Positions 33,705-45,426 of a stretch of DNA of 64,000 bases are shown in pieces (the first letter of the stretch is position 1; each line of letters begins with the position of its first letter). The stretch is from Thiomicrorhabdus sp. Kp2 (GTDB lineage: Bacteria > Pseudomonadota > Gammaproteobacteria > Thiomicrospirales > Thiomicrospiraceae), in contig NZ_ARWI01000001.1 of the NCBI RefSeq assembly GCF_000478585.1, positions 744,001-808,000 of the forward strand, in the 5' to 3' direction. Made by a program: the position numbers and the translations under genes. The notes under the pieces are model-generated. The model saw nothing but the letters and a program-made list of their open reading frames with translations. It searched no databases and was not told the DNA's origin.

Positions 33705-34604
33705 TTAAGCGACTTTTAGCTTCTCTTGTGAAGTGGCTTCTAAACGTGCAATACGATCTTCAAGGTCTGGGTGAGACTTGAATAGATCACCGAAAGACGA
33801 CTTTTTAGCCGAGATACCAAATGCGGCCATTTGGTCAGGTAATTCACCTGGCTGCATGGTTTGTAGACGACGCAAAGCGGCAATCATATTCTCTTTACCA
33901 GCTAAGTAAGCACCACCGTTATCCGCATGGAATTCACGGTAACGAGAGAACGCCATCGCGATGATACTTGCCAAAATACCGAATAAGATTTGTGCAACGA
34001 TATCCACAACAATAAATGTCAAACTATGACCTTCTTGCTCATTTTTAAGCACTACGCGGTCAACAATGTAAGCTACGATTTTTGCAAAGAAAATAACAAA
34101 CGTGTTCAACACACCTTGTAATAATGCCATGGTTACCATGTCACCGTTAGCTACGTGAGCGACTTCGTGACCTAGAACCGCTTCTACTTCGTTTTGACGC
34201 ATACTACGCATCAACCCTGTTGAAACAGCAACCAATGAGTTGTTTTTCGTCATCCCTGTTGCAAAGGCGTTTGGTTCTGGAGAGTCATAAATAGCCACTT
34301 CTGGCGTTTTGATTCCCGCTTTAGCTGCTTGAGCCGTTACTGTATCAACTAACCACTTCTCATCTGCATTACGTGGCTGAGTAATCACTTGAGCACCCGT
34401 TGACATTTTTGCCATCCACTTTGACATAGCCAAAGAGACAAACGAACCTGCAAAACCAAAAATTAACGCAAACATAAACAAGTTGTTTAGGTTCAGGCTA
34501 GTACCCTCCATGTAGTTGCCTACACCCAAGATATTCATTGCTAACATTGCAACCGCAATGACCGCAATGTTTGTTAATAAAAACAGACCAATACGCTTCA
34601 TCAT
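33705..34604 (-). CDS. htpX: Membrane protease HtpX
   Basis: 299 residues. The zinc motif is His146-Glu147-x-x-His150 in VLGHEVAHVANGD, with the third ligand in the ...SRYREFHAD segment. Four hydrophobic segments place the active site on the cytoplasmic face. It cleaves misfolded membrane proteins alongside FtsH. A terminator follows. Upstream at 34727 there is a copy of the iterated palindrome. Confidence 0.95.
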   Translation of the reverse strand: MMKRIGLFLLTNIAVIAVAMLAMNILGVGNYMEGTSLNLNNLFMFALIFGFAGSFVSLAMSKWMAKMSTGAQVITQPRNADEKWLVDTVTAQAAKAGIKTPEVAIYDSPEPNAFATGMTKNNSLVAVSTGLMRSMRQNEVEAVLGHEVAHVANGDMVTMALLQGVLNTFVIFFAKIVAYIVDRVVLKNEQEGHSLTFIVVDIVAQILFGILASIIAMAFSRYREFHADNGGAYLAGKENMIAALRRLQTMQPGELPDQMAAFGISAKKSSFGDLFKSHPDLEDRIARLEATSQEKLKVA

Positions 34605-34726
34605 TTTCTCCTTAGAAGTGTTGTGTGGTATTCAAAATTTAGCTATTAACCAATATAAGGATTTTTTATAACCTTTCAAGTTTTATTATTGATATTTGAT
34701 TAAATATCCATTTTTCCTCAAGATTA

Positions 34727-34736
34727 CCAGGCCTGG
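34727..34736. repeat. Iterated palindrome CCAGGCCTGG, intergenic
   Basis: Exact copy, extended to ATTACCAGGCCTGGTAAT (34723-34740), between gatB and htpX. Confidence 0.85.
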
Positions 34737-34790
34737 TAATTAAATGAACTTATCATAAATAAGGTTTTTAAGCTTATTCACAAGGATAGA

Positions 34791-36221
34791 TTAGCTTAAC
34801 TTCTCTTTTAACATTTTGTTTACTTGCCCTGGATTAGCCTGACCACCAGAAGCCTTCATAATTTGCCCCACAAAATAGCCCATCATTTTCTCTTGTCCAT
34901 CCTTATAGGCTTGAACTTGATCTGGGTTATTGGCAAGTACTTCATCCACTAAAGCTTCAATCGCTCCCGTATCTGTAATCTGTTTTAGACCTTTGGCTTC
35001 AATAATTTCATCGGCAGAACCTTCGCCATTCCACATCGCTTCGAAAACTTGTTTAGCAATTTTGCCCGAAATGGTTTCATCCATTAGACGTTTAATCATT
35101 CCTGCTAACATTGCTGCAGAAACTGGCGATTCATTGACAGAAAGCCCATCTTTATTCAAGGCGGCAGCAAAACCAGACGTCATCCAGTTAGCACATAGTT
35201 TGGCATCTTTACCTTCTGTTTCAGCCACTAAAGCTTCAAAGAATTCAGCCATTTCACGAGAACTGGTCAAGACTTCTGCATCATAGTCACTTAAACCAAA
35301 CTCGGCTACAAAACGGGTACGTTTTGCATCTGGCAACTCAGGCATAGTCGCTTTAACGGCTTCAATGTCTTCTTCTGTGATAATAACAGGCAGTAAATCT
35401 GGACAAGGGAAATAACGGTAGTCATTGGCCTCTTCTTTAGAACGCATTGAACGAGTCGTGTCGTTTTCCGAATCATAAAGGCGAGTTTCTTGAACGACTT
35501 GCCCACCATTTTCAATCAGTTCAATTTGGCGTTCAATTTCAAACTCAATCGCTTTTTCAATAAAGCGAAAGGAGTTTATGTTTTTTAACTCGGTACGTGT
35601 ACCAAGAGGTTCACCAGGTTTACGAACCGAGACGTTTGAATCGACACGGAAAGAACCTTCTTGCATATTACCGTCACAAATCCCTAAGTACTGAACTAAC
35701 TCATGCATTTTTTTAGCATAAGCGACCGCTTCTTTAGCTGATGACATATCAGGGTCAGAAACGATTTCTAATAGTGGTGTTCCGGCACGGTTTAAGTCAA
35801 TTCCACTCATACCTGGCACAATACCGTGGTTTGATTTACCCGCATCTTCTTCTAAGTGCGCACGGGTGACACCAATGACTTTTTTAACACCATCCACTTC
35901 AATTTCTAATGTACCTTGACCGACAATTGGAAACTCTAATTGCGTGGTCTGATAGCCTTTAGGCAAATCTGGATACATATAGTTTTTACGGTCAAATACC
36001 GATTTGCGACCAATTTCTGCATTCAGCGCCAATCCGAGAGCGATGGATTTATTAATCACCCCCGCGTTTAACACTGGCAACATGCCTGGCATACCTAAAT
36101 CAATATTGGAGGCCTGGCTATTTGGTGCTGCACCATAAGCAATCGACGACCCTGAAAATATCTTTGATTTTGTGGTTAACTGAGCGTGTATCTCTAAACC
36201 AATTACAACTTCCCAACTCAT
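34791..36221 (-). CDS. gatB: Aspartyl/glutamyl-tRNA(Asn/Gln) amidotransferase subunit B
   Basis: 476 residues. The N-terminal kinase-like core has [31 protein letters not shown] and [15 protein letters not shown]. The C-terminal YqeY-like tail domain ends [14 protein letters not shown]. GatB activates Glu-tRNA(Gln) or Asp-tRNA(Asn) for amidation in the GatCAB complex. It follows gatA by 16 bases. A near-copy of the iterated palindrome lies at 36110-36117. Confidence 0.96.
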   Translation of the reverse strand: MSWEVVIGLEIHAQLTTKSKIFSGSSIAYGAAPNSQASNIDLGMPGMLPVLNAGVINKSIALGLALNAEIGRKSVFDRKNYMYPDLPKGYQTTQLEFPIVGQGTLEIEVDGVKKVIGVTRAHLEEDAGKSNHGIVPGMSGIDLNRAGTPLLEIVSDPDMSSAKEAVAYAKKMHELVQYLGICDGNMQEGSFRVDSNVSVRKPGEPLGTRTELKNINSFRFIEKAIEFEIERQIELIENGGQVVQETRLYDSENDTTRSMRSKEEANDYRYFPCPDLLPVIITEEDIEAVKATMPELPDAKRTRFVAEFGLSDYDAEVLTSSREMAEFFEALVAETEGKDAKLCANWMTSGFAAALNKDGLSVNESPVSAAMLAGMIKRLMDETISGKIAKQVFEAMWNGEGSADEIIEAKGLKQITDTGAIEALVDEVLANNPDQVQAYKDGQEKMMGYFVGQIMKASGGQANPGQVNKMLKEKLS

Positions 36222-36237
36222 ATTCTGTTAACTCCTA

Positions 36238-37692
36238 TTATTGATACTGTTCAGGCATCTGTTTATGCCAATCAGTCACTTGTTGATATTGGTGACCAAT
36301 ATTCAACAGTTTTGCCTCACTGAAATAAGGCCCAACAATGTGTAAACCTACTGGTCGATTGTTTGCAAAACCAGCTGGAACTGACAGGCCTGGTAAACCA
36401 GCTAAGTTAACAGGAATGGTGTATAAATCGGATAGATACATACTGACTTGGTCGTCTGACTTTTCGCCAATATTAAAGGCTGGACTAGGCGCAACAGGCC
36501 CCATAATCACATCACAAGATTCAAACGCTTTAGTAAAGTCATCACGCACCATACGACGCAGTTTTTGTGCTTTTAAATAATAGGCATCGTAAAAACCAGC
36601 TGATAAGGCATAAGCCCCAACCATAATACGGCGCTTCACTTCAGCACCAAAGCCTTCAGAACGTGAACGTTTATAAAGGTCTTCTAAATCTTTAGGATTT
36701 TCACAACGATGGCCAAAGCGCACCCCATCAAAACGTGATAAGTTTGATGAGGCTTCTGCTGGCGCCAATACATAATAAGAAGGTACCGCTAAATCTTTAT
36801 TCGGTAGGTGAACTTCTACAATTTCCGCACCCAACTTTTCAATTTCTGCAATGGCATTAACCACAGCAATTTCTACATCAGGATCTAAACCTTCGCCAAA
36901 GTATTCTGCAGGAACACCTACTTTTAAACCTTTTAGAGATTGACCTAATTCGGCTGTAAAATCTGGTGTTTCACGTTCTAAGCTCGTTGAATCACGCTCA
37001 TCAAACCCTGCCATGGCATTTAACATCCAGGCCGCATCTTCTGCCGAACGTGTCATTGGCCCTGCTTGGTCAAAACTTGAGGCATACGCCACAATTCCAA
37101 AACGTGAAACCGCACCGTAGGTTGGTTTAATCCCAGTAATACCGCAAAAAGAGGCTGGCTGGCGAATAGACCCACCTGTATCGGTACCCGTTGCCATTGG
37201 CGCAAGACCTGCGGCAATCACCGCGGCTGCACCACCCGATGAACCACCAGGTACGGCATTTAAGTCCCAAGGGTTTTTGGTTGGCCCGTAATAACTGCTT
37301 TCAGAGGAAGAACCCATGGCAAACTCATCCATATTGGTTTTACCTAAAATAGGCATACCGACTTTTTTAAGCTGAGTCACTACATGTGCATCGTAAGGCG
37401 CAATAAAGTTATCTAACATTTTTGAGCTACAAGAAGTTTTAATTCCGTCAGTACAAAAAATGTCTTTGTGGGCAACAGGAATCCCCGTTAGCAATTCACC
37501 TTGTCCAGAAGCCAATTTCTCATCCGCTTCTTTGGCCATCGCAATCGCCAGTTCTGGTGTTACGGTTACGTAAGCGTTAATGTCTGCATCGAATTGAGCA
37601 ATACGATCCAAATAGTGTTGAGTTAATTGCACACTGGTAATTTCACCCGCATGTAATTTTTCACTCATCTGTTTAATAGTTAAATTATGCAT
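36238..37692 (-). CDS. gatA: Aspartyl/glutamyl-tRNA(Asn/Gln) amidotransferase subunit A
   Basis: 484 residues from the ATG at 37692 ([20 protein letters not shown]), the usual GatA start; a TTG seven codons earlier overlaps gatC. The amidase signature [33 protein letters not shown] carries the Ser-cisSer pair and the Lys lies in VAHKDIF. It releases ammonia from glutamine for the transamidation catalysed with GatB. Confidence 0.95.
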   Translation of the reverse strand: MHNLTIKQMSEKLHAGEITSVQLTQHYLDRIAQFDADINAYVTVTPELAIAMAKEADEKLASGQGELLTGIPVAHKDIFCTDGIKTSCSSKMLDNFIAPYDAHVVTQLKKVGMPILGKTNMDEFAMGSSSESSYYGPTKNPWDLNAVPGGSSGGAAAVIAAGLAPMATGTDTGGSIRQPASFCGITGIKPTYGAVSRFGIVAYASSFDQAGPMTRSAEDAAWMLNAMAGFDERDSTSLERETPDFTAELGQSLKGLKVGVPAEYFGEGLDPDVEIAVVNAIAEIEKLGAEIVEVHLPNKDLAVPSYYVLAPAEASSNLSRFDGVRFGHRCENPKDLEDLYKRSRSEGFGAEVKRRIMVGAYALSAGFYDAYYLKAQKLRRMVRDDFTKAFESCDVIMGPVAPSPAFNIGEKSDDQVSMYLSDLYTIPVNLAGLPGLSVPAGFANNRPVGLHIVGPYFSEAKLLNIGHQYQQVTDWHKQMPEQYQ

Positions 37693-37705
37693 TTTCTTGT
37701 TTTTC

Positions 37706-37993
37706 TCACTCAATCACTTGTGGCACTAAATACAATGCGTTTTCAACGGCTGGGGCAACGGATTGTAGCTTTTCATGTTGATCGGTTTCTGTGACAACAT
37801 CTGGGCGTAAACGCTGAACCTGGTCTAATGGATGCGCCATTGGCAAAACATCATCCGTATTAGCGGCTTGCATTTGTGAGAATAAATCTAAAATATTAGA
37901 TAGTTTTGCGGCTACGTCATCAACTTCAGATTCTTTGACTTCAATAGCAGCTAAACGAGAAATGTATTCGACTTCAGTTTTTCCTAAAGACAC
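37706..37993 (-). CDS. gatC: Aspartyl/glutamyl-tRNA(Asn/Gln) amidotransferase subunit C
   Basis: 95 residues, normal for GatC, from a GTG start at 37993 with AGGAG nine bases upstream. The helical N-terminus ([13 protein letters not shown]) and the [19 protein letters not shown] segment wrap between GatA and GatB in the complex. It is the first gene of gatCAB. A strongly folded leader lies upstream. Confidence 0.93.
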   Translation of the reverse strand: MSLGKTEVEYISRLAAIEVKESEVDDVAAKLSNILDLFSQMQAANTDDVLPMAHPLDQVQRLRPDVVTETDQHEKLQSVAPAVENALYLVPQVIE

Positions 37994-39423
<1,430 letters not shown>

Positions 39424-39483
39424 CTCTGTAGTTAACTCAAAAGCAAATAACCACACGTTTTAATTTAGTCTAGGAGAACGGCA

Positions 39484-39519
39484 ATCAACCTAAACAGCTC
39501 ATCCTCACAACAGGAAGGA
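39484..39519 (+). promoter_or_regulatory. Possible upstream AUC start region of mreC
   Basis: AGGAGA (39472-39477) lies six bases before an ATC at 39484 that is in frame with mreC, which would add 12 residues. The ATG at 39520 has AGGAAGG only one to four bases away, which is close for efficient initiation. Confidence 0.3.
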
Positions 39520-40392
39520 ATGCAGTTTATTATTGCATTCATTCTTGCCATTGTGCTGATGGCTGCCGACCACTATGGTCAAATTTTAGGCAGTGTTCGC
39601 AGTGTTCTCCTAACCACACTTTCTCCTATTGAAAGAGCAGCGACCCTCCCAAAACACATCTATCAATTGGTTACGACAGATTTCACCTCAATCAACTCAC
39701 TTGAGATGGAAAATCAGCAGTTAAAAACCGAGATCCTCCTTCTAAAAGCGCAGCAGCAGCAACTTGCTAACCTTGAATTGCAAGTAGAGCGTCTCGAATC
39801 GCTTCTAGGCACAACGGGTAAAATCACCAACCAAACTGTGCAAATTGCGACAGTGACTTTTTACAGCAGCAACCCTTTATCACAATTTATTACATTGAAT
39901 AAAGGAAGCCTAGATAAAGTAAAAAACCAGCAAACCGTTATTGATTCTTTAGGGATAATGGGGCAAATCATCCAAACCACCCCAACCACATCTCGGGTAC
40001 TGCTCATTACCGACCCTGACCACCAAATTCCAGTTCGCATTCAGCGTACTGGACAACGCGGCATATTAAATGGGACTGGTCACGACAATGCTAAACTCAG
40101 CTTTATTCCTGTTAACAGCGAAGTCAAAGTGGGTGATATCATTGAAAGCTCAGGGCTTGGCGGCATTTTTCCAGCTGGGTACCCAGTAGCAAAAATCACC
40201 CAAATTGATATTCAGGGAGATAATCCCTATTTCAATATCTCTGCGACACCGATTGCAAAATTAAACCAATCCCACAAAGTTCTTATCATCTCGCAAGAAG
40301 AAGCTGAAGACTGGCGCAATAACTTTGACTTTGATTTAGACTTTAACTTAAAAACTCAAGACCCAAAAGACAAACAAGAAGGAACGCATTAA
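39520..40392 (+). CDS. mreC: Cell-shape protein MreC
   Basis: 290 residues from the ATG at 39520. A transmembrane helix (about 2-20) is followed by a coiled coil (about 60-100; LEMENQQLKTEILLLKAQQQQ) and the paired beta domains of MreC (TDPDHQIPVRIQRTGQRGIL … GDIIESSGLGGIFPAGYPVAKI). It links MreB to PBP2 in the periplasm. Its N-terminus is shorter than usual, and a non-AUG start 12 codons upstream is possible. It overlaps mreD by one base. Confidence 0.93.
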   Translation: MQFIIAFILAIVLMAADHYGQILGSVRSVLLTTLSPIERAATLPKHIYQLVTTDFTSINSLEMENQQLKTEILLLKAQQQQLANLELQVERLESLLGTTGKITNQTVQIATVTFYSSNPLSQFITLNKGSLDKVKNQQTVIDSLGIMGQIIQTTPTTSRVLLITDPDHQIPVRIQRTGQRGILNGTGHDNAKLSFIPVNSEVKVGDIIESSGLGGIFPAGYPVAKITQIDIQGDNPYFNISATPIAKLNQSHKVLIISQEEAEDWRNNFDFDLDFNLKTQDPKDKQEGTH

Positions 40393-40889
40393 TGACTGAA
40401 AAATTTGTCAATATTCGCTCCAGCCAGGTCCGTTGGCTCATTTTATTGTCGTTTCTTTTTGCCCTGATCATCGACAGCATGATTCTGCTAAATAATTCAT
40501 TGCAGTTTATTCCGCCAATGACACTAATTGCTGTACTGTATTGGAGCAGTCACTATTTAGATAGAACCTACTTTATTTCAGCCTTTATATTAGGTGTATT
40601 GGCTGATGCCCTTTACCAGACCACACTAGGGGCTCACGCACTACTCTATTGTTTAATTCTCTTTATGATGATTCGCAACAGACTGCAATTTAGAACCTAC
40701 CCGAGTTGGCAACAGGCGTTTATTATTGGTATTTATTTATTGATTTATCAAGCATTAAACTATCTGTTTTTTAGTCCCGTTCTGGTTGATGGTGCATTTG
40801 TTCCTTATTGGAGCATGCCAGCCGCAGGCATTATTATTTGGCCATTTGCATCTGCTATGTTAAATAAAATTACACAAAGTCTTACTTAA
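40392..40889 (+). CDS. mreD: Rod-shape-determining protein MreD
   Basis: 165 residues with five hydrophobic segments. FILGVLADALYQTTLGAHALLYCLILFMMIR is the conserved MreD core. It is a membrane partner of MreC in the elongasome. The start overlaps the mreC stop. A near-copy of the iterated palindrome (40897-40905) lies in the 25-base gap before mrdA. Confidence 0.9.
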   Translation: MTEKFVNIRSSQVRWLILLSFLFALIIDSMILLNNSLQFIPPMTLIAVLYWSSHYLDRTYFISAFILGVLADALYQTTLGAHALLYCLILFMMIRNRLQFRTYPSWQQAFIIGIYLLIYQALNYLFFSPVLVDGAFVPYWSMPAAGIIIWPFASAMLNKITQSLT

Positions 40890-40914
40890 ACCATGCAGGC
40901 CTGGTAAAAGTAAC

Positions 40915-42771
40915 ATGAAAGAGTCTTTAAACTTTAATAGTGATGCAGAAACTCTGCAAAAAAAGCGTCGGTTTCGTTTCCGACTCTATTTTGCCTATGC
41001 GTTTGTATTATTATTATTTGCCTTTCTAATTGGTCGCATGGCGCATTTGCAGTGGTATAACTTCGAACGCTATCACGGCCTAGCTGAAGGCAATCGAATC
41101 TCGGTTGAAACACTACCTCCAACCCGTGGCAAAATTTACGACCGCAACCATATTTTGCTTGCTGATAACCAACCCGTTTATGCACTAACCATGATTCGTG
41201 AGAAGATGGATGATATCCACGCTTTTGAACTCGCCCTCATGAATTTACTCGACAACACCAATCCAGAGAAAATTGAAGACTATTTCAAAAAATTCAGGAA
41301 GTGGAATCGTTCAAAATCCTATACTCTGCCTTTTTCCATAACAGAGGAACAAGCCGCACGTTTTTCTGTTATGAGCTACAAATACCCAGGGGTCACCCTT
41401 TCTGCGCGTTTAAAACGGGTCTACCCTCACAAAAGTACCGCCGTTCATGCCTTAGGTTACGTAGGACGAATTAATGTTAAAGAACTAAAAACACTCAATG
41501 AAAAAGAGTATTTAGGCACGAACATTATCGGTAAATCAGGCATTGAACGCTTTTACGAAAGCCGTTTGCATGGCTCACCAGGCGTTCAACAAATTGAGAC
41601 CAATGCGCGTGGTCGAATCTTACGTAAACTTGAAACCTTACCTGCCACGCCTGGCGAAGATATTCACTTAACACTCGATATCAAACTGCAACAATATACT
41701 GAAAACCTTCTTAAAGATCATCGCGGCTCGATGATTGCCATTGACCCGCAAAATGGCGAGATTTTGGCTTTTGCTAGCATGCCAACCTTTGACCCAAATC
41801 TGTTTGTAGATGGCATTGACCAAGACAATTATAATCGTTTACTTTACGATCCTGATCGCCCGTTTATTAACCGTGCAATCAATGGGCAATACCCGCCAGG
41901 TTCTACCATCAAACCATTTGTAGCCTTGGGTGCTATTGAGAACAATGTTATTTCACCTACCAAAAAGATTTACGACCCTGGCTATTTTGATTTTGCAAAC
42001 CATCGTTACCGCGATTGGAAACGTACAGGCCATGGCTTGGTTGATTTAAACGATGCGATTGCCCAGTCTTGTGATACCTATTTTTATGAATTGAGCTTAA
42101 ATATGGGGGTCGATGCCATTCATGATGCGATGGCACCCTTTGGCTTTGGCTCAAAAACGAACATTGATATCATTGGTGAATCTAAAGGTATTTTACCTTC
42201 GCAAAAGTGGAAACAAGAGACCAAAGGCAAACCTTGGTATCGAGGTGAAACCATTATCTCTTCGATTGGTCAGGGGTATAATTTAACGACGCCTTTGCAG
42301 CTCGCTAAAGCCACTGCGATTTTGGCTAACCGTGGCAAAATCATTCAGCCACACTTGCTTAGAGATGAACTTAAAGCCTCGCCCACTGAGCAAATCCAAA
42401 TTAATAAAATTTCTAACTGGGAAACAGTGATCAAGGGCATGGAAAACGTCATGCACGGAAAAAAAGGAACTGCAAGAAGGCATGGTGCAGGTCTACCGTT
42501 TAAAATGGCAGGAAAAACAGGTACTGCACAGGTCTTTAGTTTAAACCAAGGCAAGTACAATGCAGATGAACTCGCTAAAAGACTACATGACCACTCTCTG
42601 TTTATTGGGTTTGCCCCTGTAGAAAAACCACAAATTGCCGTTGCCGTCATTGTCGAAAACGGTGGTAGCGGCAGTAAAACCGCAGCGCCTATGGCCGTTG
42701 ATTTAATTCAACATTACCTGCAAGACAAGCTTTTGCAAGAAGACAACGATGCTGATAATACAGATGAATAA
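40915..42771 (+). CDS. mrdA: Penicillin-binding protein 2 (elongation transpeptidase)
   Basis: 618 residues. A membrane anchor (about 24-42) precedes the PBP dimerisation domain (TLPPTRGKIYDRNHILLADN). The transpeptidase domain has Ser330-Thr-Ile-Lys333 (PPGSTIKPF), SCD and GKTGTAQ motifs. The active serine has the same number as in E. coli PBP2. It crosslinks new peptidoglycan during elongation with RodA, whose gene follows after 12 bases. Confidence 0.96.
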   Translation: MKESLNFNSDAETLQKKRRFRFRLYFAYAFVLLLFAFLIGRMAHLQWYNFERYHGLAEGNRISVETLPPTRGKIYDRNHILLADNQPVYALTMIREKMDDIHAFELALMNLLDNTNPEKIEDYFKKFRKWNRSKSYTLPFSITEEQAARFSVMSYKYPGVTLSARLKRVYPHKSTAVHALGYVGRINVKELKTLNEKEYLGTNIIGKSGIERFYESRLHGSPGVQQIETNARGRILRKLETLPATPGEDIHLTLDIKLQQYTENLLKDHRGSMIAIDPQNGEILAFASMPTFDPNLFVDGIDQDNYNRLLYDPDRPFINRAINGQYPPGSTIKPFVALGAIENNVISPTKKIYDPGYFDFANHRYRDWKRTGHGLVDLNDAIAQSCDTYFYELSLNMGVDAIHDAMAPFGFGSKTNIDIIGESKGILPSQKWKQETKGKPWYRGETIISSIGQGYNLTTPLQLAKATAILANRGKIIQPHLLRDELKASPTEQIQINKISNWETVIKGMENVMHGKKGTARRHGAGLPFKMAGKTGTAQVFSLNQGKYNADELAKRLHDHSLFIGFAPVEKPQIAVAVIVENGGSGSKTAAPMAVDLIQHYLQDKLLQEDNDADNTDE

Positions 42772-42783
42772 GAAGCCTTCAAG

Positions 42784-43911
42784 ATGAAATTAGAAGACAT
42801 TCAACCTCAACAAGTCTACCGTCGTAATAAGGGCATTTTAGAAGCCTTGCATATTGACACCTGGTTACTGCTTGGCATTTTAATGTTACTCACCACAAGT
42901 GCGGCAATTGTCTATAGCGCATCTGGTGGTGATGAGGCTGTTATTACCAGACATTTAATTCGTGTAGGATTTGCACTGGTCTTAATGCTGGTATTTGCAC
43001 AAATTCCACCCAATATTATCTATATCTTTACCCCTTGGTTATTTCTTGCGGGCATACTCATGCTGATTGCGGTGATTTTATTTGGCGATGTCGGTAAAGG
43101 CGCGCAGAGATGGCTAGACTTAGGCCCCATTAAGTTTCAACCCTCTGAGTTGATGAAGTTAGTCCTCCCGATTACCGTGGCCTGGTTATTTGCTCATAGC
43201 CAATTTCCGCCCAGTTTTAGACGTCTACTCTTGGGGGCAATGATTATTGCACTTACCGCCAGTTTAATCGTGGTGCAACCCGATTTAGGTACCTCGCTAC
43301 TCATTGCCATGAGTGGACTGTTTGTGCTATTTTTTGCAGGCCTACCTTGGAAAGTCATTATTGCAGCCATTACCGCTGCAGTAGCCAGCGCGCCCATCGC
43401 CTGGCATTTTATGCATGCTTATCAAAAACAACGGGTTTTAACTTTTTTAAACCCAGAATCCGACCCTTTAGGAAGCGGATATCATATTATCCAATCAAAA
43501 ATTGCCATTGGCTCTGGCGGCCTGCAGGGTAAAGGTTTTTTGGGTAGCACCCAAGCCCATTTAGATTTTTTACCAGAAAGTACCACCGACTTTATTTTCT
43601 CTGTTCTCTCGGAAGAGTTTGGATTACTGGGGGTTATCACTCTGCTAGCACTTTATGCGTTTGTTATCGCTCGTGGTCTATATATCGCCTCACAAGCCCA
43701 AGACAATTTCACTCGCCTGGTGGCTGCGAGTTTAACCATGACTCTATTTGTTTATATTTTTGTTAATATCGGCATGGTCAGTGGCTTACTTCCCGTTGTT
43801 GGCTTACCCTTGCCGCTTATTAGTTATGGTGGAAGCTCTCTGGTAACCCTTATGATTAGTTTTGGGATATTAATGTCGATTCACACCCACAAACGTCTAT
43901 TAACCGATTAA
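42784..43911 (+). CDS. mrdB: Peptidoglycan glycosyltransferase RodA (MrdB)
   Basis: 375 residues with about ten membrane helices of the SEDS family. GAQRWLDLGPIKFQPSELMKL, QPDLGTS, and PESTTDFIFSVLSEEFGLLG carry the conserved catalytic and substrate residues. It polymerises glycan strands from lipid II together with PBP2. A hairpin with an iterated palindrome follows. Confidence 0.96.
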   Translation: MKLEDIQPQQVYRRNKGILEALHIDTWLLLGILMLLTTSAAIVYSASGGDEAVITRHLIRVGFALVLMLVFAQIPPNIIYIFTPWLFLAGILMLIAVILFGDVGKGAQRWLDLGPIKFQPSELMKLVLPITVAWLFAHSQFPPSFRRLLLGAMIIALTASLIVVQPDLGTSLLIAMSGLFVLFFAGLPWKVIIAAITAAVASAPIAWHFMHAYQKQRVLTFLNPESDPLGSGYHIIQSKIAIGSGGLQGKGFLGSTQAHLDFLPESTTDFIFSVLSEEFGLLGVITLLALYAFVIARGLYIASQAQDNFTRLVAASLTMTLFVYIFVNIGMVSGLLPVVGLPLPLISYGGSSLVTLMISFGILMSIHTHKRLLTD

Positions 43912-43944
43912 TGAACCGGCAAACAACCCACTGAAAATAACCTT

Positions 43945-43983
43945 TTCAATAACTTACCAGGCCTGGTAAGCTGTTCTATTGAA
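43945..43983. repeat. Nested inverted repeat with iterated palindrome after rodA
   Basis: TTCAATA/TATTGAA flanks CTTACCAGGCCTGGTAAG (43953-43970), which holds an exact CCAGGCCTGG at 43957-43966. It lacks a T-run, so a terminator role is doubtful. Confidence 0.7.
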
Positions 43984-44155
43984 ATAACTGCATTGCCACT
44001 ATGACTAAAATTCATATTATCTCCCTTATTTGTTGACGTTTTTCAAGACTGTTGCCATTTAGATTTGAAAGCGAATATGTTAAATTACTCCTTTTTTATA
44101 ATCTTTTATAAAATCAAACTCCACACTCATAACCAGTAGGGAAATAGACTCAGCC

Positions 44156-45343
44156 ATGCTTACTCTAAAACAGACATTAACGCTCTTAACATTAAGCTTT
44201 TTTAGCCTATTACAAGTGGCTTCAGCGGAAACATTACCAACGCCAACAGCCCCTACTCCACACGTTATTCCTTCAGCGCCAAATATTGCGGCAAAAGCGT
44301 TTTTAGTAATCGATTTTAATAGTGGTCACGTTTTGGCTGAAAAAAATGCCGACGACCGCGTTGAACCTGCCAGCTTAACCAAAATTATGACGGGTTATGT
44401 TGTTATCAACGAGTTGACTAACGGCAATATGAGTCTCGATGATATGGTCACTATCAGTAAAAAGGCTTGGCAGATGCCTGGCTCTAAAATGTTTATTGAA
44501 GTGGGTAAACAAATATCCGTTAAAGATCTCATGAAAGGTATGGTCATTCAATCCGGTAACGATGCTAGCGTGGCTTTAGCGGAACACATTGCTGGTAGTG
44601 AAGAAGTCTTTGCCCAGTTAATGAATAAATATGCTCAAAGCTTAGGTATGACGGGTACTCACTTTGTTAATGCAACAGGCTTACCTGATCCAGAACACTA
44701 CACAACAGCAAATGATTTAGCGATTTTAACCAAAGCATTAATCTCTAAATTTCCTGAAGAGTACAAATGGTATTCAGAGAAAAAATTTACCTTTAATGGC
44801 ATTACTCAATACAACCGAAATAAATTACTTTGGCAAGATCCAACCGTTGATGGCTTGAAAACAGGACACACAGAAAGCGCAGGATACTGCTTAGTCTCGT
44901 CTGCTAAACGTGAAGAAAGCCGCTTAATTACGGTTGTACTTGGCACATCTAGTTCAAAGATGCGTATTCAGGAGAGTCAAAAACTGCTTAACTATGGCTT
45001 TCGTTTCTTTGAAACCCATAAGCTGTACACTTCAAACCAACGTTTAAACGATGTAAAAGTCTGGGAAGGAACCCGTGATTTGATTGGCGTTGGTTTAGCC
45101 AATGATTTATACATCACCATCCCACGTGGCCAATATAAAAACATCAAAATTGAAAGCTCTGTTAATCCAGAAATCAAAGCACCTCTTGAAGCGGGTCATG
45201 AGCTGGGAACTTTACATATTACACTGGGTGAAAAGACCATTGCTGAACAGCCATTGGTTGCTTTAGATGCCGTGGAAGAAGGCTCTTTCTTTAAAAAACT
45301 ATTAGACCAAGTCAAATTATTTATTAACTCAATTATTGGCTAG
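44156..45343 (+). CDS. dacA: D-alanyl-D-alanine carboxypeptidase DacA (PBP5/6 family)
   Basis: 395 residues with a signal peptide (to about ASA-24). The active site is Ser73-Leu-Thr-Lys76 (EPASLTKIMTGYV), then SGND and DGLKTGHTESAG. The C-terminus carries an amphipathic helix (FFKKLLDQVKLFINSIIG) that holds the enzyme to the outer face of the inner membrane. It trims D-Ala from pentapeptide side chains. The next gene, D-amino-acid aminotransferase, handles the D-amino-acid side of the same wall metabolism. Confidence 0.93.
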   Translation: MLTLKQTLTLLTLSFFSLLQVASAETLPTPTAPTPHVIPSAPNIAAKAFLVIDFNSGHVLAEKNADDRVEPASLTKIMTGYVVINELTNGNMSLDDMVTISKKAWQMPGSKMFIEVGKQISVKDLMKGMVIQSGNDASVALAEHIAGSEEVFAQLMNKYAQSLGMTGTHFVNATGLPDPEHYTTANDLAILTKALISKFPEEYKWYSEKKFTFNGITQYNRNKLLWQDPTVDGLKTGHTESAGYCLVSSAKREESRLITVVLGTSSSKMRIQESQKLLNYGFRFFETHKLYTSNQRLNDVKVWEGTRDLIGVGLANDLYITIPRGQYKNIKIESSVNPEIKAPLEAGHELGTLHITLGEKTIAEQPLVALDAVEEGSFFKKLLDQVKLFINSIIG

Positions 45344-45426
45344 GTTTTATAATACTTCTTTAGCCTTTTACTGTTTTTAGCCATGTTAGACTCTGCTAGC
45401 GTGGCTTTGTCATTGCAGGAAACAAA

